This document shows positions 45,621-63,925 of a stretch of DNA of 64,000 nucleotides, one piece after another. Made by a program: the position numbers and the translations under genes. Within the stretch, counting starts at the first letter, position 1, and each line of letters begins with the position of its first letter. The notes beneath the pieces are model-generated. The model was not told where the DNA came from, did not search any database, and was given only the letters and a program-made list of their open reading frames with translations. This DNA is from Ampullaceana balthica (taxonomy: Eukaryota; Mollusca; Gastropoda; Lymnaeidae), in NCBI GenBank assembly GCA_944989445.1, contig CALYLW010000169.1, positions 1,200,811 to 1,264,810 on the forward strand, read 5' to 3'.

Positions 45621-46049
45621 AGTGCGATGTGAAAATTTGGAAAGGACTATGTAAAATTTAGCTCATTCAAAAACAGCAACATTTTTTATTTTAGTTCTGT
45701 GCATGTATTTTGATTTTTGCATTGGGCTACTTTCTTTTCCTAAGCCTGGGGCTAAACAATAAATTTTTTTGAAGAGTTCTGAAAATTGAACTAATTATTA
45801 AGGAAAGCAGTCTTCAAATTCACTTGAATATTCTTCCTTGAATTTTTGTCTCGGAGAAAATACTGTTTTGGCTGATGTCCCTTCATCAAACTGACACTTT
45901 CTCTTTATTGGTCATATTGAAGATTGTTTATACTCTTTCTCCACGGACTTGTCCTTTCCTTTTTCTTCATAGGAATCAAATTCAGAATGCTGTCTTTTAA
46001 CAAACTCAAGGAGAGATTTCAACAAATGCATGGCTGAATTCAAAGATAG

Positions 46050-46720
46050 TCCCCGCTCTTAAAGGGATACATTCGTTTTCTGAAATCTTTCTAAAATTTT
46101 GTCCCAAATTTCAAGTAAAATAGCGAGTTCCAGTTGTTCAAGTTCCTTCCGAAATCCTTCTGCTTCAAGTCGACTGTCACGCGGCTGATTTTCGTCAGCT
46201 GCCAATTCTTCCAGTGCTGCAATGTTCTCATGGTATAATTTATTAACAGACCTTATAGCATCATGTCGGGCTGACCATCTTGTGTCAGACAAGGCTTTGT
46301 TAACGTGTAACCCTTACGGTTGTTTTTGAAGACCCTGCCAACAATGAGTAGATGCAACAAGCCAGGTAAAAGATTTTGCAGAATGCAAAAAAATCTGGCT
46401 GCAGCACAACCTTCTGCTGCACCTTTTCCAACAAAATAAAGGGAATGAGCTGTGCACGGCACATAATGGGAAACACTGCACTTCTCACGAAGGATAGGCT
46501 GGACTCCAATATACTTCCCACTCATATTTGCAGCATTGTCGTATGACAATCCACGTCATCTTGAATTCTTATTTCATTTTCTTCCAAAAATTAAAAATAA
46601 TTTGGTCAATTTCTAATCGAGTATGGGAATACATTGGTATGAACTTTATGAATCGCTCAACAGGACTGAAAATGGTATTTAGCAAAATAAAGGAGGGCAA
46701 CATTTCATTCAGGGGACCGT
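46050..46720 (-). pseudogene. hAT transposase remnant, DUF4371/ZMYM1-like
   Basis: On the minus strand, in order and in shifting frames: VERFIKFIPMYSHTRLEI (about 46660), MSYDNAANMSGKYIGVQPIL, VPCTAHSLYFVGKGAAEGCA, then after a frameshift LSDTRWSARHDAIRSV and a helical stretch ending LLEIWDKILERF. SYDNAxNMSGxYxGVQ and DTRWSARxDA are hallmarks of the DUF4371/hAT class related to ZMYM1. Several stops and frameshifts show it is dead. Terminal repeats were not found. Confidence 0.82.
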
Positions 46721-51850
<5,130 letters not shown>

Positions 51851-54829
51851 ACACCCCTTCAACCACAAAGCAATGACCATCACTGTTAACTGTTATAAAA
51901 AAATATGTCTCCTTCTATGAATACAAGGAATTTGTTATGTAAATTTCAATACGCCTGCCATATTTTAGGTACCTTAAAATTGAGATGATCCCGATGTTGT
52001 TGTTTGAACATTATTTGCTTCAATGTAATGGTATGTCCCTGCCTTGTTAGATATGTATGTTACTTACATCTGATTCTGTTAAATGATATGTACAAGTCTT
52101 GCTGGAGAGAGAATGTATACCTGCCTTGCTTAAGTATTTATGTTACATGCATCCATTTAAATGTATGTACTCGCCAAGATAGAGTGAGAATAACTGTAAA
52201 TAAAGAAAGAACTATCTAAAATGAAACTTATTCAGTTGCATTGACCAGTTTAAAAAAACAAAAAAAACTTTAAATGTAAGGTAATGTTTCATTAAAAAAA
52301 ACTTCAAAATTTGTGTTTGAAAAAAGTGTTTGCCTGTGGGGTGCAGTGGATCTGAAAGAGGAGTGAATGTGTAGGGGTGAGCCAGTCTTAAGTATGAGTA
52401 TTTCCATGCTGCAGAGATCATTGGCTGTTGTCCTTGGAAGATGTACAAGCCAGTGGGGGATAAGATCTATTAGATGGAGCTATCATTTTGTTCCATGTAA
52501 GATGTACAAGCCAGTGGGGGATAAGATCTATTAGATGGAGCTATCAGTTAGTAATGCTTATAAGCATAGGTTTAACTGAAAAATTCTGATAATGTTTGAA
52601 TGTATGTTGTTTTTTTTCCCATCAATTTAATTGCCAAGAGAAGATGTGTTCCATGTCAACAAACTGAGTCTAAAGTTCTACAGCTTTGTACACTTTTGGA
52701 ACCTAATGTAAAAATATTATATTATATATATATATTGTGTCTATATTAGTGTGCCTTGTTTGGCAATATAGATTGTGTAGTTTCTATTAACCTCCAATAA
52801 TTTCCACGTTGACTCTGTATTGAACTGGATTAAGTCGTATCTTCAACTTCAATACTTCTTGAGGACTGCATCAGGGTGAGGTGTTGCTGTGGCATTGACA
52901 CTATCCACTTGGCAATTTCTATGCTCAACACTTTAGTTTTGAAGGGGTCACAACTCATGAATAAATTAACTGGCCACCAATGTGTGGAACATGGCGTAAC
53001 GTGGCCGAACCAGACTTTGAGGGAATCACCAGCCGGCACCCAATCACCAGCCAGCACCCTAGATCTGCTCCCCACTGCCACAAGAATAAAAACATGAAAA
53101 AGGGAGGGGGTGGAAATTGGGGTCTTGGTGTTGGCACCATACAAACACAGTAGGTCTCACAAGGTGTTGAAAGTAGACTTGGCTAACAATGAAATACTGA
53201 AATATATGAATCTAGGGTGAGCAGTGGCAACTTGAAGATAAGAGTTTTAAAACAAACAGTCTTTATATGTCTATTCATATCAAACATTAGCTTATTGAAT
53301 GTAAATGTGGCATTACTGAAACACACCAATGTGAAAAATGAAAGTGAATAGATGATAAATGTTATTTATTTCCATATATTTCATGCAAGGCATGGTGCTA
53401 TAACAGTGGGGAAAACATATTTGTATATTTATAATTGCCTTCTAAAGTTGTCTCATTGTTATCAACATTAATGCAGCAAATGGTGAGCCATTATTGGCAA
53501 AACATTTCAAAAAATGAAGTAAGCTAAAAATTGATTAATCTGAATAAAAGACTTCAACTGTTTGCTATGTGGCATATAAATTAAAACTTAATATCTTTTT
53601 ACAAAGGCCAAATTTTAGTTTTTAAATTTTCACTTTTGGCTATGAAACTATGAGCAAAAAAAATTTTTAGTGAAAAAGTTTACATAATCCAAAAAATTTG
53701 TAAACGTTTCATATATTCAATCTTTTTTATGTGCAATAAATAACATTAAAAAATCCATCTTGACTATTGATTTTATCTTTGGTTTTTTAAGTTAGTTAAT
53801 TTCCCCTACATTTGGAGATTTAAAAAAAAATGTTATGTTTCATGAAAGTTAATGACACTTTGTAGCTAGGACCTGTGGTTGCAAGATTGCCTTACCTATT
53901 CACCCACACAGTGCTACCGGTAGATAGACATCTCATGTTTGAGCCAGACATGCAACTTAACACAGTGGGTGTGTGGAGTACAAATATTGAAAGGTTGCCT
54001 AGTTTAAAACTATTAAAAGTATGCAATAATTACATATCATACATGAAAATATAAAAACATTTTTAAAAAATGGTACAATTTAAAGATGTGGTACTCAACT
54101 TGTCTTTATGACATAACATTTAGGTAAGAAATTAATCAAACTAGATGTAAAAACAACCATTGTGGAATTTTAAAAGTAAAATATTATCATACCATAAATA
54201 AATAACATAAGTCTAGAAATAAATACAAAAGCTCATTCTTGTAGCTGTTACAAACATTACAAATTAAAAAAATTTTTTGGTTAAAACTTAAATCATTGAC
54301 ATAAAAATCAGTTATATTGATACAACATTATTAACTTAGTGTTTTAAAAGAGAGTGTAGAAATGAATGCAAACATTTTAAAAGTTTTCCCAGCAAATGTA
54401 AGCCTACATGTGAATAAATTATTATTCAACATTTTTAAATGAACAGAACAATATTTATTGCGGTAATGAAATTATTTTGAAAGGAAAAGTATATAAAACT
54501 AAGATTAAAAAATGTGATCAGTGAGGAAAATAAAACAAGTATAAAACATAACAGTTAACAAGAAGTTTTAAATAAATATCACAGACAGTAAAGAGTGTGA
54601 TCAAGCAATGAATCTCTGAGATCAACAGTAAATTGTTACATTTACAATATTCTTCTCATTGACTTTTTTATTTCGATTTTCATTAGTTTCTTGTCATACC
54701 AGATGTCATAAATTTTTATTACATGTTGACTCCAAAATATTAAAACTAGATTTTATTTATTAAAAATTTGAAATATTTTTACATGAAAAAAAATAAATCT
54801 ATTTAACAAATTAGTAACTTCATTAATTA
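51851..54829. other. Convergent intergenic region between LZIC and DIS3L2
   Basis: It contains the LZIC 3' untranslated region (to about 52220), a two-copy 61-bp-period duplication (52438-52555, AGATGTACAAGCCAGTGGGG), AT-rich DNA and presumably the DIS3L2 3' end. TTTATT near 54668 could be its poly(A) signal on the minus strand. No additional gene is supported. Confidence 0.5.
52199..52204 (+). promoter_or_regulatory. LZIC poly(A) signal candidate
   Basis: AATAAA lies 349 bp after the LZIC stop, the first canonical hexamer downstream. Confidence 0.55.
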
Positions 54830-57800
54830 TTAGTCCTCCTCAAAATCACTGTCAAAGTCAACTTTTTCCTTAGGCCTCTTGATGACACACTGTTAAAAAA
54901 GAGGAAATAGGAATTTTTGTTTTAAAACTGGTCTTTAAAAAATTATGTACATGTATTACCATTGCCATGAATTAAATTTTTCAGTTCATTTTTTGAGATT
55001 CTAACAAAATAAATTGTAAAAGGATCTACTTAAAAGTATAGTAACAGGAACAGCAGTGGCGGATTTAGCTATAGGGCAGGGGGGGCGGCTTGCCCCCCCG
55101 CGCCCCTGTTGGGTCTAAAATGGCGCCCCCTAAAGACGCCCTCGATGAACACTAAAAATGTGTCACTAGAGCAGAAAAAAATATTGCTAAACACGAAACT
55201 TCTAATCAACACCAAACTGCTTGCTAAATATCGTATTTCAAATGATGAAACTGTAATATCTTGCTTAAATCAATCACTCGCATCTGGATTATCGGCGACA
55301 ATTGATAATGAAGTTAAGTCTGCACAATTCTTTTCTTTAATTATTGTTTCAACCATTGATGTATCTAGAATTGATCAGATGTCAGTTTCTTTACGTTAAT
55401 TTTTTAAACAATCAGGACATGTTGTGGCAAGATTTATAGGCTTTTATGGATAGCGAAGTCAATAGTGTGCTCGCCCCACAAGCTGAGGGGCGTGGGATCT
55501 AGCCCACGATAAAGCCACAATAAAAATGGAATGACTAACGCTAAGAAAGTCCTCCGCTGACCTGGAAGGGAGATGGGGCGCCCACCAAGGTCTACCAAGC
55601 CCGCCCTTAGTAAGTTCTAATGGAAACATTAGGACCTGTACGACCACTGGTTGTGGGACTTTAAAAAAAATGCTGCCGCATTTGCTGAGAAGATTTTAAC
55701 GGAACTAAAAAAGCGAAACATTGATTTCACACTCGAGGACAAGCGTACTCTGGATTAAGAGTGGCCTTCAAACTCAAATGAAGAAACTTTCAACCAATTG
55801 TTGTGCCCATGTTTTGAATTTAGCTACTATGGAAGCAATGTCTGTAAACAGTGATGTTCAGTTGTTTTTTGGCACAGCTTTAAGGTTGTATGCATTCCTT
55901 ACGTCTAGTTTACCATGTCTACATACTCTTAAAGAACACCAGAAATCTCAATATGAGTCAACAGTCTGAAACGACTTTCTGATACAAGATGTGCAAGCCG
56001 TAAGCATGCAGTTCATGCAGTCGTTGGCTATTAAAGCCACACTTGATTCAGGGGAATCAACAGAGTAAAAGGAAATGTCAGAGCAGAAGCTATGGGACTT
56101 TCTGGTTTAATAACAAAATATTCTTTTGTTTTTCTGATGCTATTTGTACAAAAGTTATCTCGTAAACTACTTGCAACCCCTTGGCAAAACAATTGATCGA
56201 TGTTGGAAGAAATAAGTTTATTGAAATGAGAAGCGATGAAGCTTTTGAAATTCTGAATGTAGATGTCAAATCATTTATTAACGAAAATTGTTCCAAACTA
56301 GATGTTAAAACAGAATTTAAAGAAAAGCAAATTGAAAAGAAGAAAAGTATGGCAGGCGAACTTAGCAGAGATAAAATGGCTGATGATCCAACTACACTCT
56401 TTAAATCTGAAACGTACTTCACTATCATGGATACACTTGTAACACAAATAGATTATCGATTTAATGACTTTTGGAGCACAGTTACTTATTTCTATTTTAT
56501 TGATCCATCACAAATGTCGGAAGAAAATAAAGATTCTTTTCAAAGTTTATGCAAAATTTACTAACACGACATTAACCTTGAAGAAGCAATCGTAGAATAA
56601 GATACTTTCAAAGATTTGTATGCAACCATATATCAGACATTATCTGGTGAACTACAACTTAAAAAGGTTGACTGAAAAACCAATGGCATCAGGTCTCCCT
56701 AATTTGTCAATACTCTATAAAACTTTACTTTACTCTTTAAGTTAGCAGTGTTACTGCTGAAAGAAGTTTCAGTAGATTGAAACTCATCAAAAATTATTTG
56801 CGCTCAACAATGACAAACGAACGTCTGTCTGGATTGGCATTAATTTGAATTGAACGTGATCTAGTTGAGAACGTTGACTGAATCAACGATAAATCGTTTT
56901 GCTTCAATGAAATCCCGTAGAAAGCAATTTATATAGGGCTCAAGGCTCTTTCTTATCTTATCTTATCTGTTTCAGATGCTCCTTCTATACAGAAGAATAT
57001 TGTGTCCTATGCTTATCCATGGTTTGTGTTTAGTCCTGCATTCTTGTTAGAGTTTTAAATGTTTATTTTAAAGAACTTAAAATCATTGTTTGTGTAAAGG
57101 TCATTGATTTTCCCAAAGTTTGATGTTCATCAAACTTCCAATGAAAATTTATTCTTTTAAATTCTGAAGTAAATTGTTTAGTTTATTTATAAGTATAATA
57201 TTATTGGCACTCTTTGTGTGTGTGTTACTAATCCTGACCAATCCGCTCCACCAAAGTCTCTGTGTTTTTCATTATTTGTAGCATCAGATTGCCTGGTCTT
57301 AAAATGAACTATTTTGCCAGCTAAAATTCTCATTTCATTCTTTCAGATAGAAAACTATTACAAGAACTAAAAACAGTAGCTCTTGAAATTTTATTAGAAA
57401 AAAATAAGTTGTTCTCTTTGGAACTAAGTTCATAATTTACTGTCATCTTTTTATCCTACATATGATATTTGCATATAATATATATATGATAAATGATTTC
57501 TTTAATTATTTAGGCCTTTTATTAATTATTAACATTTTTTAAAATACATTATATTTTGTTTGCATTTGTGACCTATTACTCTCCTGAATATAAAGAAATT
57601 GTTTGTATATTGAAGAAATTCATTGAAATGGTTTGATGTAAACAAACATTATATTAAATAATGTACTTTGAATTATCAACGCAGCATATATATTATTAAA
57701 AATTTAGTTATTTGTTTGAGTTACTGTCACTGCTATTTATGGCAAGCTGAACAAACTGATGAGTCATCTTGCAGATAGTACAACAAACTATTGGAGGCCT

Positions 57801-60800
57801 ATAAAAAATTTTAAATCAAATTCTACCTCATTATCAAAACATTTTAGATGTATTATTTAACCCAAAGACTATAAAAATATTATGCTGAGTTTTCTATGTT
57901 AAAGTCTGATATGATATTCAGCAATTGAAAGTGAACACAAAGGATTATGAAAAATTAGATTTTGTCACAAATAACAGCTCCCAGATTAACTACCATTTTC
58001 ATAAAATCAATTGATTAACCATATCTACTTAAGACTAGATGTTTCTTTTTGTCTAGCAAGTTGCCACAGGGCAACTCTGAAAATGTGTGTAACATAAAAA
58101 AACACACTTTAGATTTCATATTTAAGACTGCAGCAGTCTCTTAAGATGAACACTTATTAAAGTAAATCTCACATTTAAAGTGAGCAGAAATGTTTTTTTC
58201 AACATAAATTATAGCAATAAGAGTGAATCTCATGTCAAATTTCTAATCTTCATTGCAGAACCAGCAATTTAGACAAATGAATTTTATTTCAGCACCTAGA
58301 AATATTTGCACTAAGTGAATGAATAAAAAAAAATTTGCGGGCGCCCCATGAAATTCTCCTCGACCCCCCCACGAAGACAAACCTAAATCCGCCACTGAGG
58401 AACAGGCTAATTTTTTTATGTTCATACCTACTAATCGACCAACAATAGAACTAATACATGCCTATTAATCCACAAACTATATTTGTATTCCCTAACATTT
58501 AACAGATTTCAATGAAAAAGTGACATGGAAATACAAGGCGAAAGCAATCTAATACCACACTCAAAAGACAAAGGGATAAAGACACATTTCTTGTTTTATT
58601 TGCAAGCACAAAACTTATTCAAATCTTCCCTCCTCTCATCTGGTATTTGGGCGTGGAATGGGTTTTCTGAACAAACCAGGAAAACAAAACACACATTAAG
58701 AAACAAACAACATTATAATAAAAATGAAAGACTAGCTGTAAACATGGATAAGCGAAGACACAACAATTTTTCTGTATAGACGTAGCATCTGTAATGATTG
58801 AAATAATATAATAAGCTAGTCTACTTACCGACCAGCCGGATGAATTTTCCTTTGAAATCAAACAGCAGTCAACAAGGGTTAAGAGTGTGATCATATGGTT
58901 TGTTGTCTGTCTGTTCTGTTGGTCTGCTTCCCACTGAATCAATAACTCTTTGCGTTTACCATTCATCCTGATTTTGTAGGATTTCAAAGGCAAATCCTGT
59001 AAGGGGAAGATTGGTCATTCTTTAATTGGAATGTTTCAGTTCATTCACTCAATAGTTGCCAAAACATATATAACAGAACATCCCATACCTGTCACTAACT
59101 CCATCCACCATGTGTTCCTAGTAAGTTCTGTTGCTAACAGACATTTGAAAAATACATGTATGTGTTCAAGATTCTAGAGTTTCAGTACTACATATTGGGG
59201 AGATTAGTTAACATCTAAGACTTATGTAAAATTCCTCAGTGTTGAGTGAAGGTAATGGCTAAACTGCCCACATTTATTTTGAAATAGAAAATAATTTACA
59301 TTCAAGATCTCTCATTATTTGTGCAGCATGTAAAAAAAATATTTTATAACAGTCCCCCTCAAACAATTGTGGCCATTTTGTCCAGTGCGACCACACAAAT
59401 TCTACCTGCAAAAAAACTTTTCTGACCACACCCAGGTTCAGTATCAAAACCTCAAAGGAATTTTCAAAGATTTCCTTTACAATGGCTCTTTCCTCTAGTG
59501 GTCCTGAATTCTGTAACATAAATAAAGATATCATTATATATATAATTTTGAATGAAAGGAAAGTATTGTTAATAAAATGTAAATAACAACAGCCAGATTA
59601 TATTCGCATCAAGATAAATTCTCTTTCCAATTCAGAGCAATTAGAACAAAGCCAACATGTTTAATATTTTAAGTAATTAATCCCACTGGCAAGGCCCCCG
59701 GGGCATTGTACTGGCCACACAATCCCTTGCTCATTAGTGGTGGCTAAATAAAAACTTGTGAACGCTACTTCAGATGCCCAATAGTCCGTCATGGACTGGA
59801 AAGGGGGTTATTATAATTGGGATTACAATGGAGTTTACCAAATCCTAGTAATGTAACATGTAATACATTTTTATCTACATGCAACAAATGTTTGGCCGAA
59901 ATACAGAGAAATGATATAAATATTGTTCAAGAGTACTCATCCTTTTAATTAAAAAAAAACAAACAACTAATTAAGACAACTCATTGCTTAATTACTGTTG
60001 TTTAAAAAAATTAGAAAAGAAACAAAAAATATTATTATTGATGTATCCCTAGTTAATGAGATGCATTTAATTGGTCTATATACTTTGTAAGTAAAGAAAC
60101 CAAAATATCATAACTGAAACCAATTTTTTTCTATAATAAAAGCTTGTCTTGAGTCTTTGCCTATTAAATGGTAATATTTTGGAACTTTTGGGTTGAAGTT
60201 TATTACTAAACTTATTCTTTTATGCCTATTCCCTCATGTTTACAATCTTTACATTTAGCCAAATCACATCCAGTGTCATTCAAGAGTCGGCAAGGGTAAA
60301 TGTTTATGAGTTGGATGCTGCAATTTTTGTATCTTTTTACATTTATCATAGATAATTTTTATCTTGAATAAATCATACTAAGAGAAGAGCTTTCCATAAC
60401 CAATTGATGGATGCAATTATTGGTCCCAAACTTTTCATATTTTATTATTTAATGGTAAAACATCATTAAAAAATGTATGCCAACAATAATATAATGCTGT
60501 AAAAAAATATAATATTTTGTCAGTTTACTGCATTCATGGATCATTACTAATACTAAGATGAGATATAGTTACCTTGATTAATGCAGATAGGAATAACTCA
60601 TCACTATCGCCAGAGGCACCTTTGGCATTCTTGATTTTGTCCACAAAAGAATTCATAATTTTCTGGAATTCTTCTGGTGAGTTTGAGGGTTGGGTGCAAT
60701 AGCCTGGACAAAGCAGAAAGACTAACTGACATGGGGAAGTAGTTAAATAATATATAATTAAACCAAATAACGTCCTAGCACAGAAAACTTAGCGTTGGAC

Positions 60801-63549
60801 TATAATTTACTCACATGATTATGAGATGCCATGTTTAACAAATTATTTAAAAAATTATTTGAGACATTAATAATTTTATTTAACTCAAATAATTATGCAA
60901 ATGTTGTTCTCACCACATGAGGCTGCCAGCAATCTATGCACAAGAATGTCTTGATATCTGCGGATAGGGGAAGAAAAGTCTGTGTAGAGAGGCAGGTTCA
61001 GGGAATAGTGGTGGAACATGTCTTGAACTGTGCCAGCACAGAAGTATTGTGATTTCTGAAAATAGACATTAGAGATTTTTTTTGTTTAAAGGGTCCTTCC
61101 TAACATTGAAAATATATTTAAAAAAAAATTGAATTTAAAAAAGGATAAATTATAAAATTCTGGCCTTAAATACTATAAATAAAAACAAAGAAAATCTTAG
61201 TTTAAAATTAAATGTTAACATTGACTTTTTAACACACTTAATTTAGTCATGGAAAAGAGTAACACTATAAACAGACAAAATTAACGATAAAACTATTCAT
61301 TGACATTGACAGAAATTATAGTTTTTGTGAAGTTCAAGAAAAAGAATTGTAATTTAATGTACTACCTACTACTCAAGAACAATTCCCTAAAATTGCCACA
61401 GATTTATTTATTACATGAGTACAGGTTCAACTTTTCTCAAATTCAATATGTAAATGGTCTACTGATACATATAATAGAACTACATCAGTTTTGAATAAAT
61501 CAGTGGAATTAAAGCCATTGTGGTTTGTGGAAAAAAACAACTTTTGAAAAACCCAAACATATTACAAGTTTGGCATACCTATTGATACAACAAACTATAA
61601 TTTTATTACTAGCTTTTTAATTTTATATAAGCTTATATTAATAATATTTTAAATATTAAATATTGAACCTAAAATTTAGTGGCCCTCATGATATAAATTA
61701 GTTATGTTTTCCTGACTCAAGTAATTAAGTTATAGCAAAGAAAGAAAAGTAAACTATGAACCTACCTGCATGGATCTTGCTATTACTTTACATAGTAATT
61801 GATATTTGGCCTGAGCTAATTCTCCTATTCCCTCTAATAATGATAATGATCTCTAATGAATAAAAGAAAAAAAGATAAATATATTATAATAATATATCCC
61901 AAGCATAAAATGAATATTCTTATCACCATATAAATGCTAAATTCTAATTACTGTAAAATTGTGACAGCTTCACTGTTAATTAGTTTAAAAGCTATATACA
62001 GGTGAGGAAATGATAGATATACAATGATAAATTGGATTTACCATTATCTCCTTGGCTGATCCAGTTTTCATGATGATGCCTGCAGCTTCACAAAAGTCTT
62101 TCTGTCAAATTAATTATTATTTACAGACTGAGTTAATCACAAAATTATCAAATCAAACTAGATTTTTGAAAGCCACACTTTTATTCTTAGATCAATCCAA
62201 GATAAGATAAGATGTATTTTATTCAACTCTTGCTGCTAACTTTCCTTAAAAATTCTTTTGGATAAAACCTTTGTTTAAAACAATAACAAATATTGAATTA
62301 CATGTAATAAAAATATTCTAAGAATATTTAGTCTTGAATAAAAAATCTAAATTAAAAAACTAAACCATTCTTATCTTACATAATTTTAACTTCAGAAATC
62401 TAAACCCCTAAAACCTCTAAAACGCTATGAATCATTCTCAAAATAATTTCATTTACAAAAAAATTATGTTTTCAATTTAGACTTATATTATCTACCTTCT
62501 AAGCATGTTTTAATTTAGACTTGGATTATCTACCTACTAAGCATGTTATAATACGATTTACCAATTTCCAGAGATGTTTTATGTTTAAAGTATTGCTAAA
62601 ATTAACTCACAAGATTTCATATGTGTTGGTGTTTTGATATTTTTTTTTAGGTTCCCACATGGGGTATGATAGTTAAGCAGGTCAGATTCTTACATTTTTG
62701 GGGGTTTTTTTGAGCCAAGGTAGAGTAAGCTTTGATTTTATATTCAACCCAGATAGACAGATATTCAAAGATAGGCAGTTCAAGTACATGTACAAGAAAA
62801 TTGTATTTTGTCTTTTTTAAAAAAAATCATTCAAAAATGTTTTTTTAAAAACATGTCTTGATATCAGAGATACATTTGTGTGCCAAGTTTCACTTCTCTA
62901 TATAATCTGGATTTTTGTTTAAACAAGTTCGCATCACAATATTTCTGGCAGTCACACTTGCAGGTCTGTGAGGTTATTTAAGATGTATAATGACAAACAA
63001 TAACTGGATTAGATCAACCAGAATAGTATTTTCCTTAAATTTTTTTATAAATGCAATCAATGAATTCGTAAATTCATTACTATTGTGAATAAAGCCAAAA
63101 CAAATATTTCCATAATTTAATTTCTAATAAAGCTCAAGTCTTAGTGCAAATTCATTAAGAAATTTTTACCATTTTCTGCAGTAGGTCATCACTTGGTGCA
63201 GGCTGCCGTCTCAGTATTGCAAGGTCAGGGTAGTGCCTGTAGATCTTTTGTGCTACAGATTTATTGGCCAGAACCATGAACTCCTCCACAAGCCTGAAAA
63301 ACAATTATTCTAAAATTGATGTTAGGTTCAGTCCGAAGAATCCTCTAGTTATATTGAAAAACGAAGTCATACATGGTCAATCAAATAGGCTGAAACATTT
63401 GTCTTATCACATTACTTTTTACTGCTTTCTCTCTCCCCACTGTAACTGGTGGGTAGTCCAGTCTCTGGATTTAAAGTGAAGTAGAGGTCAACCTGGTCCA
63501 GGAGCAAGGTGCCAGATTCTATCCTCTTCTTCCTGATACCTTCAGCAAG
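54830..63549 (-). CDS. DIS3L2: DIS3L2-like 3'-5' exoribonuclease, C-terminal nine exons
   Basis: DIS3L2 is the cytoplasmic RNase II/RNB-family exonuclease that degrades uridylated RNAs, independent of the exosome. Minus-strand exons, 5' to 3': 63416-63549, 63170-63293, 62042-62101, 61766-61852, 60914-61055, 60573-60703, 59406-59510, 58829-58996 and 54830-54889 (TAA stop). Together 1011 nt give 336 residues plus stop, with all phases matching. Key stretches are [60 protein letters not shown] and [20 protein letters not shown] (RNB C-terminal motif). The S1-like region follows ([40 protein letters not shown]) with an acidic end DFDSDFEED. The catalytic aspartates, cold-shock domains and start lie beyond the right edge. 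A 3.3-kb hAT element occupies the last intron. The C-terminal acceptor/donor chain leaves no gap, so the copy looks functional. Confidence 0.93.
55130..56870 (+). pseudogene. Decayed DUF4371-class hAT transposase
   Basis: In order on the plus strand: [20 protein letters not shown] then [16 protein letters not shown] (55270-55397). After the family S insert: [36 protein letters not shown] (55790-55940), an unassigned helical frame 56181-56564, and the C-terminal [20 protein letters not shown] then [13 protein letters not shown] (56750-56850). AERSFSxLKxIKxxLRS is the hAT dimerisation motif. Multiple stops and frameshifts show it is inactive. Confidence 0.85.
55447..55662 (-). repeat. Family S dispersed repeat, copy 3 (reversed, inside hAT)
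   Basis: The reverse complement of copy 1: TGGATAGCGAAGTC, CCCCACAAGCTGAGGGGCG, GGGGCGCCCACCAAGGTCTA, TTCTAATGGAAACATTAGGA and TTGTGGGACTT. It splits the transposase remnant between the [12 protein letters not shown] part and the AHVLNLA part, so it inserted after the hAT. Confidence 0.82.
56951..57060 (-). repeat. LINE/SINE tail fragment inside the hAT element
   Basis: TCTTATCTTATCTTATCTGT, CAGATGCTCCTTCTATACAG, ATGGTTTGTGTTTAGTCCTG and TTGTTAGAGTTTTAAATG extend the shared segment to about 110 bp, the longest tail-only copy here. Confidence 0.8.
58743..58800 (+). repeat. LINE/SINE tail fragment, diverged
   Basis: ATGGATAAGCGAAGACACAA, then TTTCTGTATAGACGTAGCAT and CTGTAAT keep the order of the shared segment with several differences. 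It ends about 28 bp before the DIS3L2 exon at 58829. Confidence 0.6.
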
Positions 63550-63862
63550 CTGCAATGTGGATGATTAATAGACATCATCGGCAGTGGCTATTGAGATGCT
63601 AACGTCTTAATAGCCCACAGGCTATTGAGACGCAAAAAAAATAAAAAATAGGCCAATGAATACTAAGTATTTACGGTTGGCGCATTTATTCTATTGATTG
63701 CGATAATAATTACATAACTGTTTTTATTTTTAAAGAAAGAAATGCATGTAAAAAGATTGGTGGGTAGAGGTAAATTAATTATAAGAGTTAAAATTGTTTT
63801 ATTTGTTTACACTCTAGGCCTAGGTCTCTAGGTTTTGTCTATTTAGTACCAAGTTTTTAATT

Positions 63863-63925
63863 AAGGTTGTTAACGGTTAACCGGTCCTCAGATCAGGACC
63901 GGTCCCGTTTAATCAGGACCGGTTA
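63863..63925. repeat. Palindromic GGTTAACCGGTCC motif (possible hAT end)
   Basis: GGTTGTTAACGGTTAACCGG followed by ATCAGGACCGGTCCCGTTTA and AGGACCGGTTAACCGCAAC can pair with itself. GTTGTTAACGGTTAACCGG resembles the left end of the Ac-like element at 50634. The rest of any element lies past the window edge. Confidence 0.45.

Larger units (their letters stand above)
55054..58397 (+). mobile_element. hAT element (DUF4371 class), 3.3 kb, perfect duplications
   Basis: CAGTGGCGGATTTAGCTATA at the left is inverted as AAACCTAAATCCGCCACTG at the right. aggaacag at 55046-55053 recurs exactly at 58398-58405. GGGCGGCTTGCCCCCCCGCG and GCGGGCGCCCC are subterminal. The interior holds plus-strand transposase remnants (55130-56870), a reversed family S repeat (55447-55662) and a LINE/SINE tail (56951-57060). 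It lies in the last DIS3L2 intron. Confidence 0.93.

Noticed and set aside
52830..53144. 104-codon minus frame between LZIC and DIS3L2
   Set aside because: No motif, no splice-supported neighbours, and it lies in the convergent intergenic region.
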